Assembly (NCBI RefSeq): GCF_965232925.1
Contig: NZ_CBDDRA010000024.1
Coordinates: forward strand, 9,106 to 73,105
Source: Tumidithrix helvetica
GTDB taxonomy: Bacteria > Cyanobacteriota > Cyanobacteriia > Pseudanabaenales > Pseudanabaenaceae
Direction: 5' to 3'
Length of the DNA stretch: 64,000 bases
The notes beneath the pieces were generated by a model that had not been told where the DNA came from, made no database searches, and saw only the letters and a list, made by a program, of their open reading frames with translations. Every line of letters begins with the position of its first letter. Within the stretch, counting starts at the first letter, position 1. Position numbers and translations under genes: made by a program. This document shows, piece after piece, positions 1-9,302 of the stretch.

Positions 1-449
1 ATCCTCAAGATCGGGTGATTTTGGCGATTAATCCAGCTGCAATGCGCTATGCAGGCCCCCGCGAGGCGATTTTTCATGCACTTTTACGTAAAAACTATGG
101 CTGCACCCATTTTATTGTGGGGCGCGATCATGCTGGGGTAGGCGATTACTACGGCACCTACGATGCCCAGTATATTTTTGAAGAATTTGAGGCACACGAA
201 CTTGGCATTATTCCTTTGATGTTTGAGCACGCCTTTTTCTGTCTGCGCACAAAGACCATGGCTACGACCAAAACCAGCCCCAGTTTGCCAGAGGAACGCG
301 TGCATCTCTCAGGTACAAAGGTTCGCGAAATGCTGCGACGTGGCGAAAGCCCACCCCCTGAGTTTTCTCGCCCCGAGGTTGCCGCAGAACTAGCCAAGAT
401 CATGCATGCCATGGCGATCGAAGAAGCAAAAACCGAGTTTCAAATTTAA
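1..449 (+). CDS. sat: Sulfate adenylyltransferase (ATP sulfurylase), C-terminal part
   Basis: This enzyme makes adenosine 5'-phosphosulfate from ATP and sulfate, the first step of assimilatory sulfate reduction. The gene enters from the left edge in the frame starting at base 3, so only about 149 C-terminal residues are visible. They include the family stretches AMRYAGPREA, NYGCTHFIVGRDHAG (substrate-binding GRD) and, near the end, HLSGTKVREML, all typical of the cyanobacterial and bacterial homo-oligomeric enzyme. The protein ends at the usual place with no APS-kinase fusion. A hairpin terminator follows within 70 bases. The identification is firm; the start lies outside the window. Confidence 0.93.
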   Translation, partial: PQDRVILAINPAAMRYAGPREAIFHALLRKNYGCTHFIVGRDHAGVGDYYGTYDAQYIFEEFEAHELGIIPLMFEHAFFCLRTKTMATTKTSPSLPEERVHLSGTKVREMLRRGESPPPEFSRPEVAAELAKIMHAMAIEEAKTEFQI

Positions 450-483
450 CCTGCGGTTCAATCAACCCAAATATCAAATTAAG

Positions 484-517
484 AAAGGGTTAGAGGTTAG
501 GCCTCAAGCCCTTTTTT
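484..517 (+). terminator. Rho-independent terminator after sat
   Basis: Arms AAAGGG and CCCTTT enclose an inner GAGG/CCTC stem, and the hairpin ends in a run of six T. It sits 35 bases past the sat stop codon. Confidence 0.6.
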
Positions 518-722
518 GTGCTTTAGTGCAAGCAGTGGGTGAGATCGCAACTTTTGTGAATTCTTGATTGGGCACGATCCCATACCGTAGCTTTAGTGAA
601 TCGCGTCCTGCAAGGAAAGGGCAAAAGAGCTAAGATTTTTAAATGGTTAGAAGTTTAGGCGCGATCGCAGGGCAAGCCTTAGAGCGAGGGTCAGATCAAA
701 CGTAAATGCTGAATATAGTCGA

Positions 723-1382
723 ATGTATAAGCAAGAATTTCAAGTTACTACAAACTATATCAACAACTTTTATGATGGCTCCATTCACGATTTAGTGTTT
801 TTGGACTTGGAATGGTGTCGAGATTTTCGCAAAGAAGGGTTAGTGAATAACATGATCTTTGGCTATACCATCACGCGGATCTTAGAAGGTAGTAGCGAAC
901 AACATATAAAAATTCAGTTTATTGAATCGCGCCAACAAGAAAAACAAATCCTAGAAGATATTCTGGCTGATATTCAGTTTTTGCAGGGAAAATATTTTGT
1001 GGGATATGGAATTTCAACCAGCGATATTAGTTGCCTCAGAAAGAGGATATTTGATATGCGATTGCCCTTACATGTCAGAGAAATTAAGATACTCGATCTG
1101 CAAACAAAGAGTCGCAAAAAAGACCTAAATCAAGGACTCAATAGTTTATTTGAACATTTAGGTATTCAAATCAATAAAAAGATTAAAGGGGAATATGTCT
1201 ATCGCAATGGTATTAAGGTATTGCGCAAAGAGATCGGTCACGAGCAGGTCTTAAACAATATTTATGAGTATTGTTTAGAAGACGCAACCAATTACTTCAA
1301 CATTGTCACAAACTGGCAAGATCGCTTTCCATTAGTCCATCAAGCCAGTCATGTCACCCTACCACTTCGGTATAGTAATTAA
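723..1382 (+). CDS. Predicted RNase H-like/DEDD-type exonuclease-like protein
   Basis: This 219-residue soluble protein has no certain family name. Its layout suggests the RNase H-like 3'-5' exonuclease fold: an early FLDLEW segment (D28, E30), a middle VGYGISTSDISCL segment with an acidic residue, and a late YEYCLEDATNYF segment in the place of exonuclease motif III. These match the order of the DEDD catalytic acids, but the fit is by eye. The 5' spacer of 273 bases holds the sat terminator and no gene. It stands alone, on the same strand as its neighbours but with long spacers either side. A catalytic role is inference; it could be an inactive relative. Confidence 0.5.
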   Translation: MYKQEFQVTTNYINNFYDGSIHDLVFLDLEWCRDFRKEGLVNNMIFGYTITRILEGSSEQHIKIQFIESRQQEKQILEDILADIQFLQGKYFVGYGISTSDISCLRKRIFDMRLPLHVREIKILDLQTKSRKKDLNQGLNSLFEHLGIQINKKIKGEYVYRNGIKVLRKEIGHEQVLNNIYEYCLEDATNYFNIVTNWQDRFPLVHQASHVTLPLRYSN

Positions 1383-1560
1383 ACATAATAGATAAAAATA
1401 CGCGATCGCAGCAGTCAAAACTTTCATGACAACTTCCCAGAAAATATTCTCAAAACCTGAATAGTTGTTCGATCGGACATACCATCAACTGCGCTCCTTG
1501 AAAAATCAAAACTTCCACCCTTTGATTCCATTCCCACTAGTTCCACTGATACAACGAACC

Positions 1561-3456
1561 ATGTCAGATTCTTTAAGTGATTCGCCAAACCCAACAACGC
1601 ACGATCGCTACATTGCCTTTATCCAGCAAACCATTACCGATATTAATACGGGCAAACTGCTGTCCAAGGAACATGTCTATCGCATTCTCAGCGATCGCCT
1701 AGAATCTGGAACGGGTGAAATCTTTGAGCGTGCGCTTGAAGAACAAACGAATGTGCTTCAGGCGCAGCTTGCTGCCCAAACCGACGAAGTCAAGCAAGCC
1801 AAGGTCAATCATAAAATCCGCGCTCTCAAAATTCTCAAAGATGCTTGGTCGCAGTGGCAAAAAAACTATCAAGTCCAAGATACCTGTGCTAGAGGTTTAC
1901 AGACAATTCTCAAAGTAGAACCTCAAGAACGCCTATCTACGTTAATTCAAGTTCTCGACCCCAATCGTACGCCAGCCTTTGAACGCCAACATCTTCAACT
2001 GCTGGCGCAATTGTTGCAAAAATCAGCCGAAACCTTGCCAGAACAGTCTGAAGCCTTTGAACTGCGACAGTTTGCCCAAGGTCTAACCCGTGGCTTGGCT
2101 GACTTCGATCGCTTGGAAGGTTCCCTCGTTACGTGGCTGTATGGCGCACCCGCACAGGTTGGGTTTGAACCGACTAAAGTTGTTGGGCCTTGGCAAACTT
2201 GGTCGCAACAGGTTACGAGCCCTTTACCCAGAGAACTATTTGCGGGGCAGGCAAACAATCAATCAGCGGCAGCGATCGCCCAAGCACAACCGAGTATCGA
2301 TGTCAGTGCTTGGGTTGAACTTTTAATCCTCCTGCAATACTTACAAAATGGTTTGGTGCGATGGTTCGATCGACAGCCCTATAATGCTCAGATCGGTCTA
2401 CATATGGCGGGTGTAACCTTCGTTGCTTTTGCCATGATCTGGGGCGAACTCAATCAAGGCTTCCAACAGGCACAGCAGCTATCTGCCCGCGATCGCCAAA
2501 CCCTCTCCAAAATTTGTTTCCGAATTAGCCTACAGATTTTGCGAACCTTTGCCCAGCGCGAAAATTTTCCACTCTATGGGGGCGTGTTTGCTTCCTTTTC
2601 GGGTGAGAGCTTCCGAGAAACGATCAACTACCTCGATCGCCCTCTCAAAGAATCTGAGAACACGCAGGAAAAAGCAAGAATTCTCACTGTTTTAGGCTAT
2701 TCGCAAGCTTGGATGGGCGATCGCGAACGAGCGATTTCGCTCCATCAAGAAGCAGTCAACCTTGCCCGTGAAGTCGGCGATCTTCGCTGCGAAATCGCTA
2801 ACCTCAATCATCTCAGCCGAATTTGTCTGTATCAAAAAGATTTCAGTATGAGCGAATCTCACGCACAAAGAGCCACGATCTTAGCGAGACAAACAGGCGA
2901 TCGCCAAGGCGAAGCGAATGCTCTTGCCAACTTGGGCTATAGCGAAGTCACGCTCGCGCGGCAACAGGAATCCGTAACACCAGAAGACCTAGAAACCGCG
3001 ATCGGTCATTTGGAACGGGGACAAAAACTATCCGAGAAGCTCAACGATCGGCAAAATCAGGCACTTTGTTGGGTTGGACTCGGCACTGCCTATGTTGCAC
3101 TCCAGCAGCCAAGCCAAGCGCAGTTGGCTCTGGAGCAAGGATTGGCTTTAACCCTTCAGATCGGCGATCGTGATTTACAGGCCCTCAGTCATGCCAATCT
3201 CGGCGAGGCACTCTATCAGCTCCATCAACTGGAGGACGCAGTTTATCACGCCTGTTTGGGAATGTATCTTTTAGAGCAGCGGCATAGTAAGGCATGGCAG
3301 CAATCTGCGGCTTTGATCGCGATCTTGCAAGGCAAACTAGGTGCGGAGAATTTCTTTAGTCTATTACAACAGTTGCGATCGCCATTGATTTCCCAAATCG
3401 GTGTGGATGGATTTGACCACCTGCCAAATTTGATTGACCTCTATCGTCAAGGTTAG
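1561..3456 (+). CDS. Tetratricopeptide repeat protein
   Basis: This 631-residue protein has an N-terminal helical region of unknown type (about residues 1-360) followed by a run of tetratricopeptide repeats (about 370-600) with the usual alternation, for example ARILTVLGYSQAWMGDRERAI, GEANALANLGYSEVTLA and ALSHANLGEALYQLHQLEDAV. TPR arrays bind partner proteins; nothing shows which partner. The frame is open further upstream to a TTG at 1465, but the ATG at 1561 begins a natural-looking MSDSLSDS and the upstream codons look like non-coding sequence, so I start there. No signal peptide is seen. The 236-base spacer to dapB contains no recognisable gene. Confidence 0.75.
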   Translation: MSDSLSDSPNPTTHDRYIAFIQQTITDINTGKLLSKEHVYRILSDRLESGTGEIFERALEEQTNVLQAQLAAQTDEVKQAKVNHKIRALKILKDAWSQWQKNYQVQDTCARGLQTILKVEPQERLSTLIQVLDPNRTPAFERQHLQLLAQLLQKSAETLPEQSEAFELRQFAQGLTRGLADFDRLEGSLVTWLYGAPAQVGFEPTKVVGPWQTWSQQVTSPLPRELFAGQANNQSAAAIAQAQPSIDVSAWVELLILLQYLQNGLVRWFDRQPYNAQIGLHMAGVTFVAFAMIWGELNQGFQQAQQLSARDRQTLSKICFRISLQILRTFAQRENFPLYGGVFASFSGESFRETINYLDRPLKESENTQEKARILTVLGYSQAWMGDRERAISLHQEAVNLAREVGDLRCEIANLNHLSRICLYQKDFSMSESHAQRATILARQTGDRQGEANALANLGYSEVTLARQQESVTPEDLETAIGHLERGQKLSEKLNDRQNQALCWVGLGTAYVALQQPSQAQLALEQGLALTLQIGDRDLQALSHANLGEALYQLHQLEDAVYHACLGMYLLEQRHSKAWQQSAALIAILQGKLGAENFFSLLQQLRSPLISQIGVDGFDHLPNLIDLYRQG

Positions 3457-3692
3457 TTCGCTATCTGTGTTTAGGTGTACGCCATCCCATTGTGTTATTG
3501 CATAGAAACTACAAATTGCTATGGATGCGATCGGTTGCGAAATCACGAGTTTACCTTCAAGATGAGTGGAGAGGCGGGGTACCTATAATGGATTTTACCG
3601 TATAGCCGTCGAGCATCTTGCTCTCTGCGTCAAGGCGATCGCCCCACATAACTTAAATAAACTATTCACTGAATACCTGTTGGCTAATAACT

Positions 3693-4514
3693 ATGTCTGA
3701 AAACCTACCTATTCCCGTTATTGTTGCTGGTGCGACTGGCAAAATGGGACGAGAAACGATCAAAGCGATCGCCAATGCCCCAGATATGACCTTGATCGGT
3801 GCGATCGATCGCACCCACATTGGTGAAGATATTGGCGAAGTGGTGGGGATCGGTGCTTTAGAAATTCCTGTGACCAATGACTTAGAGGTAATGCTTGCCC
3901 AAGGCGCGCAAGAGAAGCAACTGAGCGTGGTCGTAGATTTTACACATCCTGACGGGATTTACGATCGCACGCGATCGGCGATCGCTTATGGGGTGCGTCC
4001 TGTAATCGGCACGACGGGCTTAACCGAGGCACAAATTCACGACCTCACGATCTTTGCCGATAAAGCTAGCATGGGCTGTTTGATCGTGCCCAACTTTTCG
4101 ATTGGCATGATTTTGTTGCAACAAGCGGCGATCGCAGCGAGTCAATATTTCCAGCATGTGGAAATTCTCGAACTGCACCACAATCAAAAGGCAGATGCCC
4201 CTAGCGGTACGGCGGTTAAAACTGCCCAAATGCTCTCAGAATTGGGTAAGACCTTTAACCCCCCTAGCGTCGTCGAAAAAGAGAATTTTGCTGGGGCAAG
4301 AGGCGCTGTGGTGGGCGAGAATATTCGCCTGCATAGTGTGAGATTACCGGGGTTGTTGGCGCACCAAGAAGTGATTTTTGGCGCACCTGGGGAAATTTAT
4401 AGCTTGCGTCATGACACCAGCGATCGCGCCTGTTATATGCCCGGGGTACTCTTAGCAATAAGGCGGGTGCTGCAACTAAAGTCGTTGGTTTATGGTCTAG
4501 AAAAATTGTTGTAG
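3693..4514 (+). CDS. dapB: 4-hydroxy-tetrahydrodipicolinate reductase
   Basis: DapB reduces 4-hydroxy-tetrahydrodipicolinate with NAD(P)H in the lysine and meso-diaminopimelate pathway, so it feeds both protein and peptidoglycan synthesis. The 273-residue product shows the N-terminal dinucleotide-binding loop VAGATGKMGRE (residues 11-21), the VVDFTHPDG and GTTGLTEAQ segments, and the catalytic signature ELHHNQKADAPSGTA around residue 160, with the HH pair and the K of the KxDxPSGTA motif. Length and order are normal for the family. The gene is not in an operon with other lysine genes here. Confidence 0.96.
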   Translation: MSENLPIPVIVAGATGKMGRETIKAIANAPDMTLIGAIDRTHIGEDIGEVVGIGALEIPVTNDLEVMLAQGAQEKQLSVVVDFTHPDGIYDRTRSAIAYGVRPVIGTTGLTEAQIHDLTIFADKASMGCLIVPNFSIGMILLQQAAIAASQYFQHVEILELHHNQKADAPSGTAVKTAQMLSELGKTFNPPSVVEKENFAGARGAVVGENIRLHSVRLPGLLAHQEVIFGAPGEIYSLRHDTSDRACYMPGVLLAIRRVLQLKSLVYGLEKLL

Positions 4515-4656
4515 GTTCGGTTCGGCTTTGCTCCCCAAATGAGTATGGAATAGTGAGCAGAGCTGCACCATGAAAATTGACCCACACTTGACGCTTCCAG
4601 TCAGTAGGATAATACTGAGGGTTATGATGAGATCTATGTAATCTAGCGTTTTAGGT

Positions 4657-4881
4657 ATGACTGACCAAGCTACCCATAAAATCTATGGAATCGGAGCGCA
4701 CAGACTTGCAAGTTTGCTGCGATCGCTGCCTTACTTAGTATTTGGTTTTGCTACGTTTACGATGATTTCTCGCATCGAGTTAAACCCAATTCTCAGTGCT
4801 TACTTAATCTTGCTGGAGGTGCAGACTGGCATTGCCTTGATTTTCTTTATTCAAAAGAAGCTGTCAAAGCGTGTCAACTAG
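4657..4881 (+). CDS. Small membrane protein of unknown function
   Basis: This 74-residue protein has two likely membrane segments (about residues 23-38 and 45-63) after a short polar N-terminus and ends in the basic tail KKLSKRVN. I do not recognise the family. It lies between dapB and a TM2-domain protein on the same strand, 54 bases before the latter, and could be cotranscribed with it. The composition and clean hydrophobic pattern suggest a real gene. Confidence 0.55.
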   Translation: MTDQATHKIYGIGAHRLASLLRSLPYLVFGFATFTMISRIELNPILSAYLILLEVQTGIALIFFIQKKLSKRVN

Positions 4882-4935
4882 TAAAATTCCTAGAAGCTCA
4901 AAATTACACTCATATTTTTAGGATCGCTACACTTT

Positions 4936-5298
4936 ATGAAATCGAAAACCGCCGCCATTTTGCTTTGCTGGTTTTTGGGTGGAATAGGCGTACATAAGTT
5001 TTACTTAGGGCAAACAGGTGCAGGTGTACTCTATCTTCTCTTTTGCTGGACATTTATTCCAGCCATCATTGCCTTTTTTGAATTCTTTATGCTGATCTTT
5101 ATGTCAGATGCGGAATTTAACCAAAGATTCAATGGAGCCCCAGCAACCAATGCCATGAATTCGTTTTACTCTGGCGGTGCCGTTTCGGCAGCCGATGCGA
5201 CCAAGGCGCTATCCGATCTCAAAGGGCTGTATGATTCTGGGGTGATTACGGCTGAGGAGTATGAAGAGAAGCGTCAGAAATTACTTAAGCATCTATAA
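4936..5298 (+). CDS. TM2 domain protein with C-terminal SHOCT-like helix pair
   Basis: The 120-residue protein begins with a TM2 domain: KSKTAAILLCWFLGGIGVHK, then FYLGQTGAG and two hydrophobic helices, with the conserved GxHKFYLG turn. The last 35 residues (ALSDLKGLYDSGVITAEEYE and a basic tail) match the SHOCT pattern, a short C-terminal helix pair often attached to small membrane proteins and thought to mediate oligomerisation. The biochemical role of this architecture is unknown. It sits between another small membrane protein and a helix-hairpin-helix membrane protein, suggesting a loose group of membrane genes. Confidence 0.8.
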   Translation: MKSKTAAILLCWFLGGIGVHKFYLGQTGAGVLYLLFCWTFIPAIIAFFEFFMLIFMSDAEFNQRFNGAPATNAMNSFYSGGAVSAADATKALSDLKGLYDSGVITAEEYEEKRQKLLKHL

Positions 5299-5332
5299 AG
5301 GCTTCGCAGTTCTATCTTAAACATTAGTGCCC

Positions 5333-6049
5333 ATGTCAAAGTCTCCTTGGTTTCAGCAAACACCTAACTGGGTTTGGTATTCGTTCATCCCTTACTTTGG
5401 TGGATTATCGCTTGCCTATGCGGGTTCTAAAGCCAATGCGCCTACTTGGATCGGGGCGGGTGTAGGTTTAACTGTCATTTCATTCAGTATCGTGTCATTA
5501 CCCACTGCAATTTTTACGCCCATATTTTTCGCGATTTGGGGCTGTCAAGTGGGGCTGGCTTTTTACTTAAAGCGATCGTTTCTGATCAAAACCTATCCTC
5601 AAGACTTGGCACTTCCAGCAGATCTGAGTTTGGCAAAAAGCCTTGCGGGTAGTCGTTCTAAAATCGACATCAATGCTTGCTCTAAAAATGACTTGGTGAA
5701 TGGATTGGGCTTACCGATTGTCTATGCCAACGATATCGAGTCTTTACAGAATGAGGGCTATATTTTTACTAGTGCCGAAGAACTTATAGAAGTGGTGGGA
5801 ATTCCACCCGCAACGATTCAACGCATTGAGCCATTAATTACGTTTAGCTATAACTACAGGCACGAAGCAGCGTTCTCATGGAAGCGCCTCAATGTACTCT
5901 CCGCCAGCGAATTGGTGGAAGTGGGGCTGACACCAGATGTTGCCGAAGCGATCGCTGCCGAAAGACAGCGACGGGGAGAATTTCGATCGCTCATGGATGT
6001 CAAAAAACGAACGGGTTTACCCTTGAGTTCCTATCGCCAACTTATGTAG
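5333..6049 (+). CDS. Membrane-anchored helix-hairpin-helix (ComEA-like) protein
   Basis: The N-terminal 90 residues contain membrane helices (WYSFIPYFGGLSLAYAGSKA, then TWIGAGVGLTVISFSIVSL, then a third). The C-terminal half holds two helix-hairpin-helix units: KIDINACSKNDLVNGLGLPI through EVVGIPPATIQRIEPL, and LNVLSASELVEVGLTPDVAE through DVKKRTGLPLSSYRQL. Such HhH units bind DNA non-specifically in ComEA and relatives; here a DNA or protein-binding role is inference. The start could instead be the GTG at 5327; I use the ATG six bases later. Related proteins pair a membrane part with HhH motifs, but I know no assigned function. Confidence 0.65.
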   Translation: MSKSPWFQQTPNWVWYSFIPYFGGLSLAYAGSKANAPTWIGAGVGLTVISFSIVSLPTAIFTPIFFAIWGCQVGLAFYLKRSFLIKTYPQDLALPADLSLAKSLAGSRSKIDINACSKNDLVNGLGLPIVYANDIESLQNEGYIFTSAEELIEVVGIPPATIQRIEPLITFSYNYRHEAAFSWKRLNVLSASELVEVGLTPDVAEAIAAERQRRGEFRSLMDVKKRTGLPLSSYRQLM

Positions 6050-6123
6050 ATTTTGTTTGAATAGATTTTGCGTGAATTTCTCGATCGCATGTTAGAACCT
6101 TTATTCAATTCCTATCACCCTCT

Positions 6124-7893
6124 ATGAACGATCGCCCCATTCTGTCTGTCAATCAGTTACAAGTGGACTTTAAGAGCGATCGGGATATCGTTCCTGCGGT
6201 CAGAAGTGTCAGTTTTGAGTTGATGCAAGGACAGACCCTAGGGATTGTCGGCGAGTCAGGTTCGGGTAAGTCGGTTACAGCCCTAGCGATTATGGGGTTG
6301 CTAGCCCAAACGGGGAAGATTACCCAAGGTGAGATTCTATTTGATACGGGTACGGAACAGGTCAACCTCGCTAATATGCCCTCAGAAAGAATGCGGCAGT
6401 ACAGAGGCGATCGCATTTCCATGATTTTTCAGGAGCCCATGACTTCTTTAAATCCTCTGTTTACCTGTGGCTATCAGATTATCGAGGTGCTGCAATTACA
6501 TCAGCATCTTAGCAAGCAAGCCGCTACAGGCAGAGCGATTCAGCTATTTACCGAAGTCAAACTTCCCAATCCCGAACAGATGATCAAACGCTATCCCCAC
6601 GAGCTATCGGGCGGACAGTTGCAAAGGGTGATGATTGCGATCGCGATTTGCTGCAATCCGATGATTCTGATTGCCGATGAGCCGACTACTGCCTTAGATG
6701 TCACCGTGCAAGCCAAAATTTTAGACTTGTTGCGCCAACTTCAACAAGAACGGCAGATGTCCATCGTGTTTATCAGTCACGATCTGGGCGTGATCGCGCA
6801 AATTGCCGATCGCGTCGCCGTCATGTACAAAGGACAAGTCGTAGAGTTTGGACAAACCCAAGCCATTTTTAGGGAACCTCAACATTCCTACACCAAAGGA
6901 TTGGTTGCCTGCCGACCCCAACCAGCGCTGCAACTCAAGTATCTGCCCACGGTCAGCGACTATATGGAAGAGGTGAACGGCGAAATTATTGCCCTAGAGC
7001 CCAATTCCCCTCGCATTAAGGAAGTGGTGACCCTCGCCGATAGTGAGAATCGTTTGAAAGCCTTGGAATCTCAACCCGCTTTACTCAAGGTCAGAGATTT
7101 GCGCGTTGACTTTCCCATTCGCGGCGTTTGGGGTGAAACGCGACGCTATTTTGTCGCAGTCAACAACATTAGCTTTGATGTTTATCCCGGCGAAACCCTA
7201 GGACTCGTAGGTGAGTCAGGTTGCGGTAAAACCACTACAGGTCGGTCAATTTTGCGCCTGATCAAGCCCACGGGCGGCGATGTCTGGTTTGAAGGCAAAA
7301 ATGTCACCACTATGGGAGCAGAAGAACTGCAAAGACTGCGTTGCGAAATGCAGATTGTGTTTCAAGATCCCTATGGTTCGCTCAACCCGCGCATGAGCGT
7401 AGGCGATGCGATCGCGGAACCTCTAGAAATTCACGCCCATCAAGAACAGTTTAAAAGTTATCAGTCGGCGCTCAACCGTAAAAACCGCGTTGCCTATCTT
7501 TTGGAACGGGTAGGACTCGATCGCAGTGCCATGCGTCGCTATCCCCATGAATTTTCGGGCGGGCAACGGCAGCGGATCTGTATCGCCAGAGCCTTGGCAC
7601 TCAATCCTAAGCTGATTATTGCCGATGAGTCGGTATCGGCGCTCGATGTATCGGTACAGGCACAGGTGTTAAATCTCTTAAAAGAGTTACAGGCAGAATT
7701 TGGATTGACCTATATCTTTATTTCCCATGATTTGAGCGTGGTGAAGTTTATGAGCGATCGCATTGTCGTGATGAACAAGGGCAAAATCGAAGAAATGGGT
7801 GCTGCCGATGCGATCTATAACCATCCCCAACAGCCCTATACCCAAACCCTAATCGATGCTATTCCCACGCTCGATCTCGCCACGACGGAATAA
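6124..7893 (+). CDS. Dipeptide/oligopeptide-type ABC transporter, fused double ATPase
   Basis: One 589-residue chain carries two complete ATPase domains, as in YejF and GsiA. Domain 1 (about 1-270) has Walker A GESGSGKS, signature LSGGQLQR and Walker B ILIADEPTTALD. Domain 2 (about 315-585) has GESGCGKTT, FSGGQRQR and IIADESVSALD, with switch histidines in ISHDLGVI and ISHDLSVV. Each domain ends in the HPQQPYT-like segment of the peptide/nickel branch (oligo_HPY). The fused protein would power import of peptides or related solutes through two permeases and a binding protein. None of these partners is nearby, so the transporter is probably assembled from scattered genes, as is common in cyanobacteria. 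Confidence 0.9.
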   Translation: MNDRPILSVNQLQVDFKSDRDIVPAVRSVSFELMQGQTLGIVGESGSGKSVTALAIMGLLAQTGKITQGEILFDTGTEQVNLANMPSERMRQYRGDRISMIFQEPMTSLNPLFTCGYQIIEVLQLHQHLSKQAATGRAIQLFTEVKLPNPEQMIKRYPHELSGGQLQRVMIAIAICCNPMILIADEPTTALDVTVQAKILDLLRQLQQERQMSIVFISHDLGVIAQIADRVAVMYKGQVVEFGQTQAIFREPQHSYTKGLVACRPQPALQLKYLPTVSDYMEEVNGEIIALEPNSPRIKEVVTLADSENRLKALESQPALLKVRDLRVDFPIRGVWGETRRYFVAVNNISFDVYPGETLGLVGESGCGKTTTGRSILRLIKPTGGDVWFEGKNVTTMGAEELQRLRCEMQIVFQDPYGSLNPRMSVGDAIAEPLEIHAHQEQFKSYQSALNRKNRVAYLLERVGLDRSAMRRYPHEFSGGQRQRICIARALALNPKLIIADESVSALDVSVQAQVLNLLKELQAEFGLTYIFISHDLSVVKFMSDRIVVMNKGKIEEMGAADAIYNHPQQPYTQTLIDAIPTLDLATTE

Positions 7894-7968
7894 ACCGCTG
7901 GCGAATCAAGTAGGGTAAAGCATTCAAGTATCAATTATTATGCACTCAATGGAGTCTAAATCGTTTTC

Positions 7969-9009
7969 ATGAAATATAACCAACTCGGCGAAAGTGACTT
8001 AAAGGTGTCAGAGATTTGTCTTGGCACGATGACCTACGGACAGCAAAACACGATCAATGATGCCTATCAGCAACTAGACTACGCGATCGCGCAGGGGATT
8101 AACTTCATCGACACCGCTGAGATGTATCCCGTGCCCCCTCGCCAAGAAACGCAGGGCTCAACCGAGTCCTATATTGGGGAATGGTTGGCGCATCAACAAC
8201 GCGATCGCCTCATTCTTGCCACCAAAATGATTGGAGCAGGACGTGCTTACAAATGGATGCGAGATGATTCTCAATCTGCGCTCAGTCGCCAAAATATCCT
8301 GCAAGCCGTGGATGATAGTCTCAAACGCTTGCAAACAGACTATATCGACCTCTATCAGATTCACTGGCCCGATCGCTATGTGCCCATGTTCGGTCAAACC
8401 ATATTCGATCCGACGCAGGAACGGGAATCGGTTCCCATTGCCGAACAACTAGCCACGTTTGCCGAAGTGATGCAAGCAGGGAAGATTCGCTATTTGGGCG
8501 TGAGTAATGAAACTCCCTGGGGTGTATGTCAATTTAGTCAAGCGGCAGCTCAGTTGAAGCTGCCCAAGATTGTCTCAATTCAGAATGCTTACAACCTGCT
8601 CAATCGCGTCTTTGACTCAGCTCTAGCGGAAGTTTGCTATCGCGAAAAGGTGGGCTTATTAGCCTACAGTCCTCTAGGATTTGGAACGCTCTCAGGGAAG
8701 TATTTACAAGCTCCTCCCGCAGGCGCGAGGTTAACGGAATTCCCAAATTTTGGACAGCGCTATAACAAGATCAATGTTAAAGAAGCCGTGGGTGAATATG
8801 CCGCGATCGCGAAGCAATATCAACTCTCCCCATCCACACTAGCTTTAGCCTTTGTCCGCAGCCGTTGGTTTGTTACTAGTTCCATTATCGGAGCTACAAC
8901 CCTAGAACAATTACAAGAGAATATAACCAGTGTGAATACCACCCTCACGCCAGAGATTTTGGCAAAAATTGATGAGATTCATCGTCGCTATCCCAGCCCT
9001 GCGCCTTAA
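7969..9009 (+). CDS. Aldo/keto reductase, Tas-like
   Basis: This is a 346-residue NADP(H)-dependent oxidoreductase of the aldo/keto reductase superfamily. The start MKYNQLGESDLKVSEICLGT and the long inserted loop after the catalytic tyrosine (DTAEMYPVPPRQETQGSTES) resemble the Tas/YghZ branch. The catalytic tetrad is visible: D and Y in FIDTAEMY, K in LATKM and H in YQIHWPDR. The C-terminal GATTLEQLQENI is the usual coenzyme-binding stretch. The physiological substrate cannot be told from sequence. The gene stands alone; the region after it is gene debris. Confidence 0.9.
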   Translation: MKYNQLGESDLKVSEICLGTMTYGQQNTINDAYQQLDYAIAQGINFIDTAEMYPVPPRQETQGSTESYIGEWLAHQQRDRLILATKMIGAGRAYKWMRDDSQSALSRQNILQAVDDSLKRLQTDYIDLYQIHWPDRYVPMFGQTIFDPTQERESVPIAEQLATFAEVMQAGKIRYLGVSNETPWGVCQFSQAAAQLKLPKIVSIQNAYNLLNRVFDSALAEVCYREKVGLLAYSPLGFGTLSGKYLQAPPAGARLTEFPNFGQRYNKINVKEAVGEYAAIAKQYQLSPSTLALAFVRSRWFVTSSIIGATTLEQLQENITSVNTTLTPEILAKIDEIHRRYPSPAP

Positions 9010-9056
9010 TAACCTTAATGTAGCAATCCTAACTGAGTTGTTATTAATTTGTAGTA

Positions 9057-9071
9057 CAGGCATTTTGCCTG
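9057..9071. repeat. Short hairpin repeat CAGGCA-TTT-TGCCTG
   Basis: Perfect 6-base arms with a 3-base loop, within the phrase GTACAGGCATTTTGCCTGCA, which I recall as a common dispersed repeat in cyanobacterial spacers. It lies just after the aldo/keto reductase and could aid termination. Confidence 0.5.
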
Positions 9072-9240
9072 CAAGGACTGGAAGCCCATATACTCAAAAA
9101 AACTGTGATGCCAGAGTTAGTTCTTCAGAAGTAGCTGAGCTGAATCTCTACGAACAACTGGACGCACTCATGACCATGCTAAAGGTAAGAGCCCACGTCG
9201 CCCAAAACCATCAAGGCACTTCCAGCGTTCCCAACCCAGC

Positions 9241-9297
9241 ATGACTTCCTACATTTCTGCTGCACTGCGACAATTAGTGTGCGATCGCGAATCCAAA
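9241..9297 (+). pseudogene. Possible 5' remnant of an HNH endonuclease gene
   Basis: After ATG 9241 the reading gives MTSYISAALRQLVCDRE, which resembles the N-terminus of small cyanobacterial HNH endonucleases (usually followed by a CEYC zinc/HNH region). Here the resemblance ends after about 17 codons, and the frame runs into the antisense end of rnc with no HNH residues. The ATG overlaps the stop of an upstream open frame ending LDALMTMLKVRAHVAQNHQG by ATGA, the usual layout of a coupled pair, so both may be the scar of a lost two-gene unit. The match is by eye only. Confidence 0.4.
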
Positions 9298-9302
9298 TTG
9301 GT

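Noticed and set aside
1465..1560. TTG start giving a longer TPR protein
   Set aside because: The extra residues look non-coding and the ATG at 1561 gives a natural start.
9057..9071. Hairpin as a strong Rho-independent terminator
   Set aside because: No T run follows on either strand.
8969..9244. 91-residue frame overlapping the aldo/keto reductase end
   Set aside because: The first part is an antisense-like overlap and a hairpin repeat; only the last 35 codons might be a gene remnant.
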